Assembly: GCA_947561715.1 (NCBI GenBank)
Contig: OX387203.1
Span: 8,246,001 to 8,310,000, forward strand
Direction of reading: 5' to 3'
Source: Ascidia mentula
Taxonomy: Eukaryota; Chordata; Ascidiacea; Phlebobranchia; Ascidiidae
DNA length: 64,000 nucleotides
The notes beneath the pieces were generated by a model, which made no database searches, was not told the origin of the DNA, and was given only the letters and a program-made list of their open reading frames with translations. Every line of letters starts with the position of its first letter. Within the stretch, counting starts at the first letter, position 1. Below, one piece after another: positions 38,550 to 50,077 of the stretch. A program made the translations under genes and the position numbers.

Positions 38550-39609
38550 CCTTTTGTATCGGATGACCACAACATTAACTATACGGTCTACAAAGCCTGT
38601 AATCAAGGCATGATTGTAAATTTTTACTGGGCCAATGTAACAAAAATACCGGCGAAATTGTATTATTGGATATTGCCTATACTTTAATATATGCCTGGTT
38701 TGCCTTTGTCTGTATAGTGTACATTGTGCAATTCTTAGTAAAAATAAATTACCCATCTGTAACTGCACAAAATTCTGCACATTATTACTCCTGTTCTTTA
38801 AAATTTTCCCCTTTTTGATTTGGACCATTTATGAGCAATATACGGAGTTAAACACATATCTTAACCCAGAATTCCTAAAAATGATTCCGGAAAAATGGTA
38901 AAAGCATTTCCAGATTTTTGTTACTGCTGAATGAACAGAACACACTGATTTATCTGATTTATTTCTTGTGTCGGTTCAATGAAAATTATCGCAAAGTTGC
39001 CACACATGTTTTCCATTTTACCACCTTTTTAATTGCCCGTGCTGTGTCCTCATACAACTTTTACTACAATTTGTATCATATATATGAGCCATTAAGTTAA
39101 ATTAAAACACTGCTTGTTTACTATGTAACTTTTCAACCGTGTTCAGTGATCAGTAGACCAATTGTAATCGATCCAAACTACATTTTTTTAATATGGCCCG
39201 AAATTGATTGTCTTTTATCGTTTTAAAATAGTGCTTTGAAAAAAAGTGTGGTTTTAAATTGGGGGGTTTTCCATTATCACTGCAAGAAAATATTCAAAAT
39301 CTTTGGCTTTCCGGCAATGTTATGTATTGTTTTTAAACGGTTTCTTTTACAATTTGCTAAATATAATTTTGCGTAATGTACCACTTTTATTGCAGCTTCA
39401 CGAAAGTTTTCGGTGTGTGTGTTTCCCAAATTTCTGTGTACTGCTTTCTTGTTTTTACATCTTTCAGTAATTTGCGAAAAAATTGCCCAGAATTCTGTTT
39501 TCTATGCTATTGGATGCATTGTGTTTGTCTAAATTTCCACCAGAAAAAGGGTAAATCCGCTTTTTTTTACAGGCGTTAGATACAACAGTAGGCTCTATGA
39601 CGTAACAAT
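38550..39609. other. Interval between MBOAT7 and CEP19
   Basis: This holds the 3' side of MBOAT7, with an AATAAA at about 38744, and the upstream region of CEP19. No exon with family resemblance was found. Small ORFs at 38918-39100 and 39376-39579 are T-rich and look random. Confidence 0.45.
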
Positions 39610-41237
39610 ATGTATTCGGTAAAGCAGTGTGGAGTCAAACTAAAGCCTCCATCGCTGGTGGTGACTTATGTGGAAAATCCGTCAAGCAAAATGCGCTGCC
39701 GCACCATGCCCGTCAGAAACTTCAAGGAGAGCTCAAGTACCTGCTGTTTTATATTCGATTTCATGTCAGTTTCGCACCAACAGCACCTTGAAATGGTTTA
39801 TTTCAGTGTTTCTCAACTGCCAAAAAGCATTGGCGGACTTATTCCTTGCAAAATGTTATGACATAGTACACAAAAAATTTGATCTTTTTTGGTTATAAAT
39901 TCGCTTCCAAATGCGACAAGGTTTTGTTTGTATTTTCGCGTGCAAATTTTTAGATTTTTTTAGTGCTTTTTCGTGTGTTATGCAGAATCGCCCCACTGCA
40001 AAGGTTGTTGCTTCACCATCTCAGCATATGGGCTCCGGCCTTAGCTGTGGTGTCATCATAACCGAGTTACCTAAATGAGCTTTTTTGTCTTTCCAGATGT
40101 TTCCCGTTTCGCCGAAGACATGAAGACGAACCAACGTCATCGGACTCTGTTAACTGACGTGTCGCAAATACACATCGAAAAGATGCTCCACATTATACAA
40201 GGACACATGAAAGGTTGCTTACTCTGTTTTAAACTGTATATATATTAAAAAAATGCAGTGGTAATCGTATATCAACCTTTGCCTCCTTTTGGCGTTAAAA
40301 ATCTGTATGTATTGTCCTAAACAGTGTCTGTTGACAGCAAATCTAATGGTACCTACTACTGTTGTGAGCAAAATGGAGTCATACTAGCCTATATTTCTAG
40401 TTGTAATACCGTGCTTATTTCTACGATTTGTGCTTATTTTGCGGTTACTTAGATTTAGAAAATTGTAGGAATATGTTTTTCACAAGAAATATTCTTATTT
40501 TGGACATGAGTGCTTAGTTTTCACATCTAAAAGTCATGGTTATAGTTCATATATCGTAGAATGTATACATAGATATTGCACAAAGCACAAATTTACACTA
40601 TAATATTCAGGTAAAAGCTTGAGCGAAGCAGTAGAGTATGCTAAAGAACAAGTCACCGTTGATCCAAACAAGGACCTCAATAAGTTGGATGAGAACGAGG
40701 TTTAATTACGGGATGTTGTTGTTACGTCACTGCATGCTTACAATTCTATGCAAAAAAGTGCTTTTGATACTGTAGGTTGGAAAGGCGAAACGCATCATGG
40801 ACGAAACATTCGAGAGTAATCGCATTAAACCTCATGACGAGGAGTTTCAATACGACGTACAGGTAAAGTGATTAAAGCCATTTGACAAGACCTGTATCCA
40901 GTATATAAGTCCGAAGTTTCACTTTTTTATCAAAGCAAAATGCATTTCACCTATTCCAGCAATTCCGAAAGTGTCTCATAACAAAATATTTGCATACGCT
41001 AGTATTGGCTATTTACTTAAAGCTTGCTTAATGTTTTTGACGCCTACTAGCGTCAGCTTAAATATCAATGCAGTGTTCTTTGGACAAAAAAGTGTGTTTT
41101 CAAAAAAAAGTTCAAGCAGGGTAAAAATTTACTCTTTTTGATTCACGTGGGTCAATTGCGCTCAGGTCGACTTTGACGAAGTTGAACCCGTGGAAGCTTC
41201 GGGTTGGGATTCAGAATCTGACAACGATGAATTTTGA
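39610..41237 (+). CDS. CEP19: Centrosomal protein CEP19
   Basis: Five exons: 39610-39736, 40097-40213, 40611-40699, 40776-40862, 41166-41237. They join in phase to give 163 residues, close to the human length. Conserved stretches are CGVKLKPPSLVVTYVE, CRTMPVRNF, SLSEAVEYAKEQVTVDP, DLNKLDENEVGKAKRIMDETFE and the acidic end GWDSESDNDEF. CEP19 sits at the mother centriole and recruits the RABL2B and IFT-B machinery for cilium formation in vertebrates. The donor after exon 3 (GAG|GTTTAA) is weak but is the only one that keeps the frame and the homology. A hAT-like end at 39804 begins in the first intron. Confidence 0.92.
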
Positions 41238-41881
41238 TGATCTTGCATTCTTATAAATAACACAAAGTTTCTTTGAAGATAGGACGACGTCGGCCAAATT
41301 GAAAAATTACTTTGACCTCGTTTTATTTCAATAACATATAGGTTTTACTTCGCGGGTGCGATTTTATTGAAACTTCTGCCAAAAACCACTGTTTACCGAA
41401 AGCGCTTTTACGTAAGTTTTCTTGCAATAAAAATATTTTTCTACATTTTCTCTAAAACGCATAGTGTTTTAATATGTCTAAAAATGTAAAGTATAGGCCT
41501 ACAATAGTTCGTTCTTCATTTCATGTTGAAAATTTTATAGAGGTTTACACAGTAGTGTTGGAATTTAGTTGGTTCTTGCCTTACATACGGGATTCGCCAT
41601 CTGTCCTGACTTAAACAAATGAAATCTTTAAGAAATTGACAGCCAGTCTACGGTAGACTATATATATATATAAAATCAGTTATAAAAAGTTGATTGCATT
41701 TCAAAGCCTAAAGAAAAAAAAACTATGTATATCAAACGAAACGGTAAAAGCAAAAAGTCATAACCGTTTGCTTAGCACGAAACACAAATTGAAGTCTGAA
41801 ACGCTACAATTGCACACTACGACCATCATTGGGCCAACGAACGCGTTCTTGCATTAACACGAAAACTTTGTTACGTCATAA

Positions 41882-42178
41882 TCACTCTTCGTTCTTGTTC
41901 TTAAATTCAAGCCACGCCCTTTCAAGTTTGTCGTTTGTTGGCTCGTCTTTTGGCCAGCCTTTGTGCTGACACATAGTTTCACCATCTGGAATCTTTGCAA
42001 GTTGCAAGTCACCGATGCGTTCTCTCAGTATTCCTGCAAGGTGGTAAACCCGGGTAAGTGATGGTTGCAAGGTTGGCAGTTCGATTACCAAGTATTGTCT
42101 CTTGAATTTAGATGCCATTACACATTTTTTTTTAAATTGCATTCTGCGTTCTACCACTGTGGATTTATATGAAGACAT
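41882..42178 (-). CDS. Small protein of unknown function, 98 codons
   Basis: A single open exon. From Met 21 it reads MASKFKRQYLVIELPTLQPS, then LTRVYHLAGILRERIGDLQL and a charged C-terminus (GWPKDEPTNDKLERAWLEFK). The balanced composition and charged, helix-prone end look like a real small protein, unlike the T-rich chance ORFs nearby, but I do not recognise the family. Met 1 and Met 21 are both possible starts. It has no signal peptide or membrane helix. It is convergent with CEP19, whose stop lies 644 bp to the left. Confidence 0.5.
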   Translation of the reverse strand: MSSYKSTVVERRMQFKKKCVMASKFKRQYLVIELPTLQPSLTRVYHLAGILRERIGDLQLAKIPDGETMCQHKGWPKDEPTNDKLERAWLEFKNKNEE

Positions 42179-43484
42179 ATTTGCGTGCTGTTTTAATACA
42201 GCCCTAGAAGTAGTAAATACTTGTGCATTTTTAGCCAGTAGTTGCTAAAATAACATCTCCGATTCGACTGCTGGTTACAGCAAAAAAATTTTTATTTATC
42301 TGTTTTCCCGCCATTTAATTTGTGAAGGAAAGTAATTCTTATGTCACAGTGTGTCTTAGGCACTGACACTGAGCCACTTTTTTTAGTTGGAATTGGTAGT
42401 TTATGTTTAAGGTGCTCTAGCTGGACGAGTTTATTGAAATTTTCAGAGACTTTCGTTACGATTGCTGATTAGTTAAAACATCAGTGAAGTGTAGTAAGTT
42501 AAGTACTGTAACATACGTCACAGAAAGCAGTGCTTGTATTGCGTAATGTTTCGCGTGTGTAACATACGTTACAGAAACCAGTGCTTGTATTGCGTAATGT
42601 TTTGCGCGCAGCTTTGCACATGTACTGCATAATCCCACAATGTGACCCAAATGATTGAGCCATCGAATATTCTCGAGTGAAGTGATTCATTCAACATCCT
42701 GTTTACCACATAAAATGTTCTCCTATGCTTATGTCACATCACACCTATGTTCTTGTATTATATTACTTCAAGCGCCTCATGATATCACGTGACATTATTG
42801 ACCAATCAGCTCTCATAATGGAGAGCGTAAAAAAGCCCAGGTTAGACCGGTAAATTCATTCTAATTCTATTTCATTCTAATTCATTCTATTTGATTCTAT
42901 TTGCTGGCATCCTAACAACGTTGTATTGAAAGTTGTAATGTACCGTCGTAATGAAGAAGATAACAGAAATGAATACAATTTTTCGGGAAGAGATCTTGGT
43001 TCTGGGTGCTTTACAGAACGGGGCAGAAGCAGGTTTAACCATCAAAGAGACTCAATAACCGCTCAGGCCATCGAGACACCGTTAAATATCTCAGAGACCC
43101 TTAGAGTTATTTACAGTACAGTAATTTACTTTCGTTTGAATATTATTTATAGTAAAACGTAGCCGGTTTTTGTGCTAATTGTAAAATGTATACTAATGTT
43201 TGTTTTTGACATACTGTGCATAAAGGCATACAGTCGCGTCATTTTAATGTGACAGTTGCACGTTGCCAGGTCGTTTAGGTTTAAAGAATCAAATCACAGT
43301 TGCAATATTGACCAAACCGAAAAGTTTAAAAAACATGTTTCTTTTCCACAAAAAACTGGTATGTGTATTACCAGTTGTCTGCGGTTGCTTTAATGACCCA
43401 CTTGTTTTTTGGATGCATGATGTTTCCAAATATTCAAATTCAGTCAAATAATCTCAAGTTTGCAACACCAAGTTAGCCATAATC
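42179..43484. other. Intergenic stretch with small repeats
   Basis: No gene is supported. It contains the 51-bp direct repeat at 42508-42609 and an ATTCTA-rich simple repeat at about 42857-42902. The 78-codon ORF at 42926-43162 shows no domain. Confidence 0.45.
42508..42609. repeat. Two tandem 51-bp units
   Basis: Units at 42508-42558 and 42559-42609 share GTAACATACGT, CACAGAAA or TACAGAAA, and CAGTGCTTGTATTGCGTAAT with only a few differences. Because 51 is a multiple of three, the minus-strand reading frame repeats too, but there is no other sign of a protein. Confidence 0.8.
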
Positions 43485-46233
43485 TTATTTGAACACTATG
43501 TTCAAACCTGTAAAAGTAACATCCTCCAAATGTATGAGAAAAGTGTCCAGTGACATGTAATAAAGGTCATTTACGACGTCCTGTGACATCACAAAGCACC
43601 AGCCCACACAGGAAAGGGGGTATCTGCGAAAGAGAAAATGGAATCTCCGAACTACTTGCCCATTTAAACACGGGTTGGTGTAATCCCTACTTACTGGCTT
43701 CTTGGGTAATCAGATTTACTCATTGTCCATTTGCCCTCACGCCGAACTTTTGGTTTGAAAACCTTCCCGCAATGCAAAATTCTACAATGAACAACAAATT
43801 GATTACAAGAGGTTGACATGACGCGCAGTTCTTATTGTTGTATTCACGGAAGATTGGTTATACTTATACATTCAACTTCCAATCAGATTTTTTAGGTAAG
43901 TAATAATTTTTTTTGTTGTTTTATTTGTGTGTGTTTGGAAAAGTTTAAAAATAATTACAAACCTGTTGTTCTCTTGTTCCACCAAGTGGCCGACCACCCC
44001 ACTGACATCAGCAAACACATCGTCGTCGACGTGCATGACGTAACGGGCGTTTGGACAAAAATACGTCACCCACTTTAGTTGACCTGCGCGCGAAAATTAA
44101 AACTACTAATTGGTGTCAGTGCTGACGGATAATTAACTTACCTTGTGTTTTTATTGTCAGGTTTTTGTAAGTCTCTGCAAAATTCTCCATAACGACATCG
44201 CCGTAATTCACATACTCGTCCTTCACTTTTGACCGGTGGAGATATTTGTGATCATTTCCTAAACACGGAAAAATGAATTAACAAACAACTGAAGTCAGGG
44301 GAGTGGCCGTTAGTGTGAGTTACATCAGACACTACACTCATGGCAATTACATCGATCATTATGGTAATATTTTTGTTTTGTCAGACTTGAAACAAACTAA
44401 AAATGATGGTTTCAGGGTACTATATCTGACAAGATTACTTAAGCGACATAGACTTATAGCCACCGCTTATTTCATAATTAGCTTAATTTACAATATTTTA
44501 GGTTTTGTAAAGCAGGACATAGGCTATATTGGATTAAATCGCGGCACGATACGGTAGGCTATATTTTCGCATGCACATACGGTGATACTTAGGTGCTTAC
44601 CTAGAAAAAACACGTATTTCACATTTTTATTGTGTGGTTTATTAACTGAAGCCCACGTTCTTCTGATTAAATCGCGCCTTTCAAATTCCCACACGGCGCT
44701 CGCTATCGCCACCAACAGGAAAACTTCGCTTGAATCACTTTCCGCTTGGTGGTGTGGCGAGGGAATACAAATTTGATGCGGGTTGAAAATCCAACTGAGG
44801 GAGGAACAAAACCTTTTTTGAAGAAACTTTTCTGAATTGTTGAGTTTTACGCGAAAAACTTCTTACAGAGCCTTACTGATATTTTTTTATCTTTGTTTTC
44901 TGTTATGCCTACACCCATTGCCTGTGATATTAGAAGTAAACTCAGAACCGAATTTTAAACTGACTTTTATAGGAAAGTAAAATTAAACCCGTCATATAAT
45001 TAATTTTTTTCTTCCAAGCTTTCAGTATTATGGACACTGAACACATGAAAAATTGCCATTCTGTTTTATGTGTGATTGAACTACGCCAGCCATAAGTGAC
45101 TTGATTTCTTGTCATTCAAAAACAAACCATAAAACTCACTCGAAGTGGTGCTTCGATACGCCTGGCTTGCGTTGATAAAACCGGACCGGCAGAACCGAGC
45201 CTTTTTTCTGTTTGTTGGCGTACTCTCTTCGCTGCGGTAAAGGGAAAACCCCTTCTGACGTGAGGTGCTTGTTGGCAAAAAAGTCGCTGCTTTCGACTGT
45301 AGACGATCTGCAAAGAAACGGTGTATTTGTTTTCAAACGTTAATAGCTATGTGAAGCAAAACCATTTTAACCTATAATGTACTGATCTTCTGGCATAAAA
45401 TAGACGTGCTGTATACCTGATGATGTCTCGCTGAATGGCAGACGAAACGTCGTAAAAATACAGAACGAATGCCAGAAGAGCAGTACAGTTTAAATTGCAA
45501 TATGCCTGGCTGCAACAGGAGTTTTATATTTTAACTTATATAACCTGCTGAAAGTTTAGAGAAACATTTGGGCTATACGCTCTATTTTTTAAGAGAAAAA
45601 CCAGATGATAAAAGGGCAAAAGTTAAATCTCGACTTTCCTGACACAATGTACCTTGAACAGAGAAATAAGCAACGAACTGTTTGCCTAAGTCCTCTTATG
45701 TAAACCCTGATTGATTGTGGAATTGAGTAATATATCCTTCAATCCACCGTCAATGGTTGCTCAGTACACCGCAAGGTTACTTGGACCAGAAACTTCTCCA
45801 CAGAGAAGCGCTCGTGTTTAGGCTTGAATGCTCAAGTAACTTCACTAACTGTCTCCTTTCCTTGCTTTGAACGAAATATAAAACCCCATCGCACTTGAGA
45901 AACCAGTTAGCTTAATATTTCCCTTCAATTTTGTACCTCGTTTTGTCATTATGTAGACAGTATATAGGCCACCTACTAAAAATATCATAAAAACTGCCTG
46001 GTTATTTGGTCCAATTCACAAGTACCAGTGATATCGCTTCGGCTATGTGTAGCACATTTATATAAACGCACCAACCGCAACTGAACACCGACTTACCGTG
46101 AACTTTTTGACAAAGCAAGCTGGTATACGAGAACGTAAATTGTCCCTACGCAAGCAAACAGCAAACCCACAACTTTAATCCGGAAACTTGACCGTAGAAT
46201 TCTGTAGACAGACTTTTTGCAGAGTGACAACAT
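43485..46233 (-). CDS. Beta-1,3-galactosyltransferase-like enzyme (GT31), type II membrane protein
   Basis: Exons: 46233-46097, 45307-45140, 44794-44601, 44258-44142, 44083-43963, 43781-43695, 43623-43485. Phases agree and give 320 residues. Exon 1 encodes a short basic tail and a signal anchor (VVGLLFACVGTIYVLVY), as expected for a Golgi glycosyltransferase. The catalytic domain shows FLLVAIASAVWEFERRDLIR, RRTWASV, KYVFFLG, DEYVNYGDVVMENFAETYKN, LTIKTQ, the metal-binding MHVDDDVFADV, VFKPKVRREGKW and the late EDV motif. Such enzymes add galactose or N-acetylglucosamine in beta-1,3 linkage to glycoprotein or glycolipid chains. The frame ends 10 residues after EDV (TFTGLNIVFK), shorter than most relatives. 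A donor-like site in that tail (ACAG|GTTTGA) could lead to another exon that I could not find. Acceptor specificity cannot be told. Confidence 0.87.
45379..45487 (+). repeat. Short element with 19-bp terminal inverted repeats and a hammerhead-like core
   Basis: TGTACTGATCTTCTGGCAT (45379-45397) is matched by the reverse complement of ATGCCAGAAGAGCAGTACA (45469-45487) with one mismatch. The core at 45417-45451 is CTGATGA, T, GTCT/AGAC around a loop, then GAA-ACGT-C. Stem I strands TAC and GTA flank the core directly, and CTGTA with TACAG pair further out. It lies in the first intron of the galactosyltransferase gene and is closely related to the copy at 4992-5068. Confidence 0.7.
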
Positions 46234-48628
46234 CTTTTAGAAGACCCAACTTGCTAACTTTAAACAGACAGACGACTCAGGATTATCAATAATAATTTGT
46301 GCAAATCCGTTACCGAGTCTCTGTTAGACGTAGAGACTACAGGCGATTCAAAGAAATCAAACTCTCACTTGCTAAGATAGTGCTGAAAGTAACGCGCTTT
46401 TCCTTGCGGAGACAGCATCGCTTTTTAGGTAACGCTGCTGGTTCTCTTGTGATAGCTCGCAAGCTATAAACTGCTTCACGCTTTGGTAAGCATCGTCATA
46501 CCGCCCGAGGCTAAAGTGGCAATCCACGGCGAATTCTATTGTAGCGGATTATCAGGTGCCGCAAGAAGCACCAAAGAGATTGGAAAGTTTCTCCGGAACT
46601 ACCTTAGGTTCTATCTGCAGCACTTTTATGGTCTTAAAATACACTTCTCATTTCTACATTCATTTTAAAGTGACCCGAATATGCCACGTATAAAATGTCT
46701 GGAAAAAAGATTATAATGGTGGCGATGTATGTCAGAGGTCTGCAACCCACGGCTCCAAAGCCGAATGCGACTCTTTCATCCGTCACAGGCGGCAAGCTCA
46801 TTAAAGAATAAAACAATAATGGAAATAAATACTTAGTATTTACATTTTCCGATGTGCTGGCTGTACTTTTTTTGTTTGCGTCAAATATTCACAATAATCT
46901 CTATCAATGCTAAGTCAGTGTTTCTATGGATGAAGGTTTTTGGTGGAAAAATGCGCTGTCGAACTCCTGTGCCATGAAAAATATTTGTACGTAACAAGGT
47001 TATGCATGGGTAAGCACATGCATGGAAAGTCGGTTTAGCATCTCTCCAGAGGGCTCTTCATACCACCTATATAAGGCATACTATTTTTTGGAAAGCTTTT
47101 ATGAAAGCTTATACTGTGTACCTGTGTCTTCTATTGAGCATATAGCTATAGAAATCCCACTTCATTCGTTACAAGCTCCAGCAAACGATTTTAACAAAAC
47201 AAGTGAATCTCATCCGAAACACGACTTTGGGATTTGAATGTGAGGGTGGCCGCGATAAAATACGTCACCAGCGACGAGCGTGCTAACCGTAAACACTTTC
47301 AAATGCTGTTTACACGCTCAGATGGCTTTGTCATTTACTTTTATGTCTTTCGCTTTCCAATTGCTCCACCTATCATTCTTTTCTAAACGCTTGCCACGTC
47401 AACTGCCACACGTAACAAGCGAAACGTTGTTGAGCTTGTTTTGTGTCCCGCCAAACGGCACATGTTAAGAATAAAGTTGTATATAATTCAGAAGACTGAG
47501 ATAGTTCACAATCAAAGGAAGTCAGAATTTACCAGTATCAATTAGCACTGAAAAAGGTTGATCGTTGCAGCGCCTTATGTTCAAATCAGTTCTAAATCGC
47601 TCTTTGTTTGCCAAAGCTTGTCGACCACTGTGCTGTTTTCTTGAATGCGAATATTTAGCAGTTAGCTAGCCCAGTCTGAGACCTATTTAGTGAGTAGGTA
47701 TCAAAAAAGATAACAGATTAGTTTAGCACCCCAAGGCATTTTTATGATTGCATTCGAATTAATTCGTATTTGATGACTTGGTTTATGAAGATAAGGACAC
47801 TGTTGTAACTATTTAGCACATTAAGCCAGTAATGATATGTGGCACTTGACACAAATTTGAATGTTAAATACCGAAATTGCATTGTTTTAAAAGAGATGTC
47901 CCATGAGCTGTAACCATAAAAAAGTTAATGAGGTTAAAGTTCGTTCTGTGGAACCATAGAATACTGTTTTAGTATTCTATGGTGGAACTTAATAGATCGT
48001 CATCGTATTACTCTTGATGTAAATAATCCTGGTGAGTTGTGCCATTTTTGCCGGAGACAGTTGACAAATAACTTTTTACAGGAAGTCGACCCAGTGCGCA
48101 GAATATTGGGCCAACCTTTCACGTTATATCAGCACGCGCAGTTGATGTAAACTGTTTATATTAGTTGCAATGAACTGGACGGTAGTTAGAGCAGCTATAT
48201 CACATTATAAACTCTTATATTATGTTATTATTATCGTCTGGTTTACCCACAACGGCAGATGAAAGGTTAGTTTGGATTTTGTGCAGTAAGTCGCATTAGT
48301 TTCTTGTTACTTGACATTTCGTTTTTGATTTTGCTGAAACAGATTAATTTTTGAAAAAAAAAACTCTATAGGCTAACCTCCATATGCTATCTCAATATCA
48401 GTTTACCAGCACTGTACGTGGCAAGACATTAAAAAACAATTAGTTGAAGTTAATTTTTATGTAAAGACCACTTGCGTACTTTTGCAATCACAGATAGATG
48501 CAGTAATGCTTTAGTTACAGTTTGATAACAAATAGTTGTTCTGTTCTCCAAACAAGTTTGATTAATAGCACTACGACAGTGCAGCGCCCAAGACGCGAAA
48601 CAGGAAACTATTCAGTAAGTTTACACCA
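46234..48628. other. Intergenic stretch upstream of the transporter cluster
   Basis: The galactosyltransferase promoter should lie just right of 46233 and the first transporter promoter left of 48629. No exon is supported. A hAT-like end starts at 46733 and a strong hairpin lies at 47953-47983. Other ORFs here (46483-46668, 47022-47237, 47280-47468) have no domain features. Confidence 0.45.
47953..47983. repeat. Perfect 13-bp inverted repeat (hairpin)
   Basis: ACCATAGAATACT and AGTATTCTATGGT pair perfectly around the 5-base loop GTTTT. No poly-U tract or gene end is adjacent, so it is not read as a terminator. It may be the centre of a small foldback element. Confidence 0.7.
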
Positions 48629-50077
48629 ATGCCTATGGAACCCCCTGGTGGATACAGTGGAAACACCACAAAGCTGTACAAGCGAAGATGGTTTTTTCTT
48701 CTACTTTTGACAATGCTACAAACCCTGAACGGAGCTTCGTTCGCCATGTTTGGACAAATCAGCGCTTTTTTCGTCGAATACTTCAACGTTTCCTACACTC
48801 AGGCTGACTGGATGACACTGTCTGCTGACGTAGCGCCGATAGTCACCACCTTGCCTCTAACTTACTTGGCCTTTCGCAGAGTTCTCGGTTTTCGTATGAT
48901 ATCTATTGCCTGTGCGGCAGCCAGCGCATTCGGTTTCGCTTGCTTTGCGATTTCTATGATCAGCAGATCTTTTTTTGCCATTAGTGTTGTAGGTCAAACA
49001 TTAGCTGGCCTATCCCTTCAACTTGTTCTGACCACTCCGTCTATATTTGCTGCTCTGTGGTTTCCAGAAAATGAAGTGGGTACTGCGATTGGCGTCAATG
49101 GTCTGGGTCTTTATGCAGGAAACACAATTGGCGTAATTGTTCCCTCATATCTTTTAAAAAGCGGACTTTACAATGGAACTGCATCTCAGAGGTGGAAATG
49201 GTTGAAAGAAGACAGAACGACTTTGCTGTATGTATACATAGGATGCTTTGTTGTGGCGTTCATAATTACGGCTCTGATCTGTGTGTTTGTGACTGACACA
49301 CCGCCAAAACCGCCTACTCTTGCTCAGAAGGACAAACTAGACGATAGAGAAGTAAGTGAAGGGAATAAATCAATGACTACGTTTTGGTCGCAAACAAAAG
49401 CAGTGTTGTGCAACCGGACGTTCTTAAGCGCGTCCGTAATTTTCGGAGTAAATTTTCAAACCTCTACAATGGAGTTTACAATGATGGCTGAAATTGTCCA
49501 GGAGTACTCATCAAAAAGGCATTTACATCTTCGTCCGTCTATCGTGGGCGCGTGGACAATGACCTACTTCTCTATAGGAAATATCATTGGCACAATTGTG
49601 GCTGGGAAGCTTGTGGACAAGTTTAAGAGATACGATCGTCTCTCCATTATAGGATTATTTTTCGTATTTCTGTCATCCATAACTGTCGCTGTAGGCCTGG
49701 TAAGCGCGTACCAACTTTTCTATGTCGGAAACTTCTGCCAGGGTTTCTTCATTCAAATCGCGTTGGTAACTGTTTACGATATGACGACACAACAGTTGTA
49801 TCCGATTGACGAGACTGTGGTGAGTTTATGGATGATTGGTGTCGTATCGCCGATGGGAATATTTTATGGCGAAATCGGTCGGGTGCTCTTCGACGGATTT
49901 GGTGGGGTGGGGGTGCTTGCGTTTCAGTGTGCAAGCATGCTGAGTGGATTCGCGCTTTCATTTCTACTCACGCCAGTTTACGGGAGACTGGACGTCACCG
50001 AAAGCTGTGAAGAAATCGAAGAAGCTCGTGGCCCGGATGAGGGAGATCCCCTTTTAAACAACTTTGAAAAGAAGTAA
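48629..50077 (+). CDS. SLC49 (FLVCR)-like major facilitator transporter, copy A
   Basis: An intronless ORF of 482 codons with about 12 hydrophobic segments. Met 3 (48635) aligns with the starts of the other copies and may be the true start. YKRRWFFLLLLTMLQTLNG, TQADWMTLSADVAPIVTTLP, SLQLVLTTPSIFAALWFPEN and VGTAIGVNGLGLYAGNTIG match the FLVCR pattern of heme, choline and ethanolamine transporters (SLC49). The central loop is DTPPKPPTLAQKDK. The C-terminus is identical to copy B over about the last 60 residues, while the N-terminal part is clearly diverged. That places a recombination boundary inside the gene, near 49900. The substrate cannot be told from sequence. Confidence 0.85.
   Translation: MPMEPPGGYSGNTTKLYKRRWFFLLLLTMLQTLNGASFAMFGQISAFFVEYFNVSYTQADWMTLSADVAPIVTTLPLTYLAFRRVLGFRMISIACAAASAFGFACFAISMISRSFFAISVVGQTLAGLSLQLVLTTPSIFAALWFPENEVGTAIGVNGLGLYAGNTIGVIVPSYLLKSGLYNGTASQRWKWLKEDRTTLLYVYIGCFVVAFIITALICVFVTDTPPKPPTLAQKDKLDDREVSEGNKSMTTFWSQTKAVLCNRTFLSASVIFGVNFQTSTMEFTMMAEIVQEYSSKRHLHLRPSIVGAWTMTYFSIGNIIGTIVAGKLVDKFKRYDRLSIIGLFFVFLSSITVAVGLVSAYQLFYVGNFCQGFFIQIALVTVYDMTTQQLYPIDETVVSLWMIGVVSPMGIFYGEIGRVLFDGFGGVGVLAFQCASMLSGFALSFLLTPVYGRLDVTESCEEIEEARGPDEGDPLLNNFEKK

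Noticed and set aside
41640-41690. TA-rich run near 41660
   Set aside because: Simple AT repeat; no promoter or origin function can be supported.
42010-42090. Possible 55-bp intron inside the 98-codon ORF
   Set aside because: A donor-like GTAATC and an acceptor-like TTGCAG are present, but splicing them creates an immediate stop, while the unspliced frame is open.
42508-42609. CRISPR-like tandem repeat
   Set aside because: There are only two head-to-tail 51-bp units with no spacers, in an animal genome.
47400-47440. GAAACGTTG word resembling the minimal hammerhead core
   Set aside because: No TGANGA box or pairing stem II precedes it within a suitable distance.
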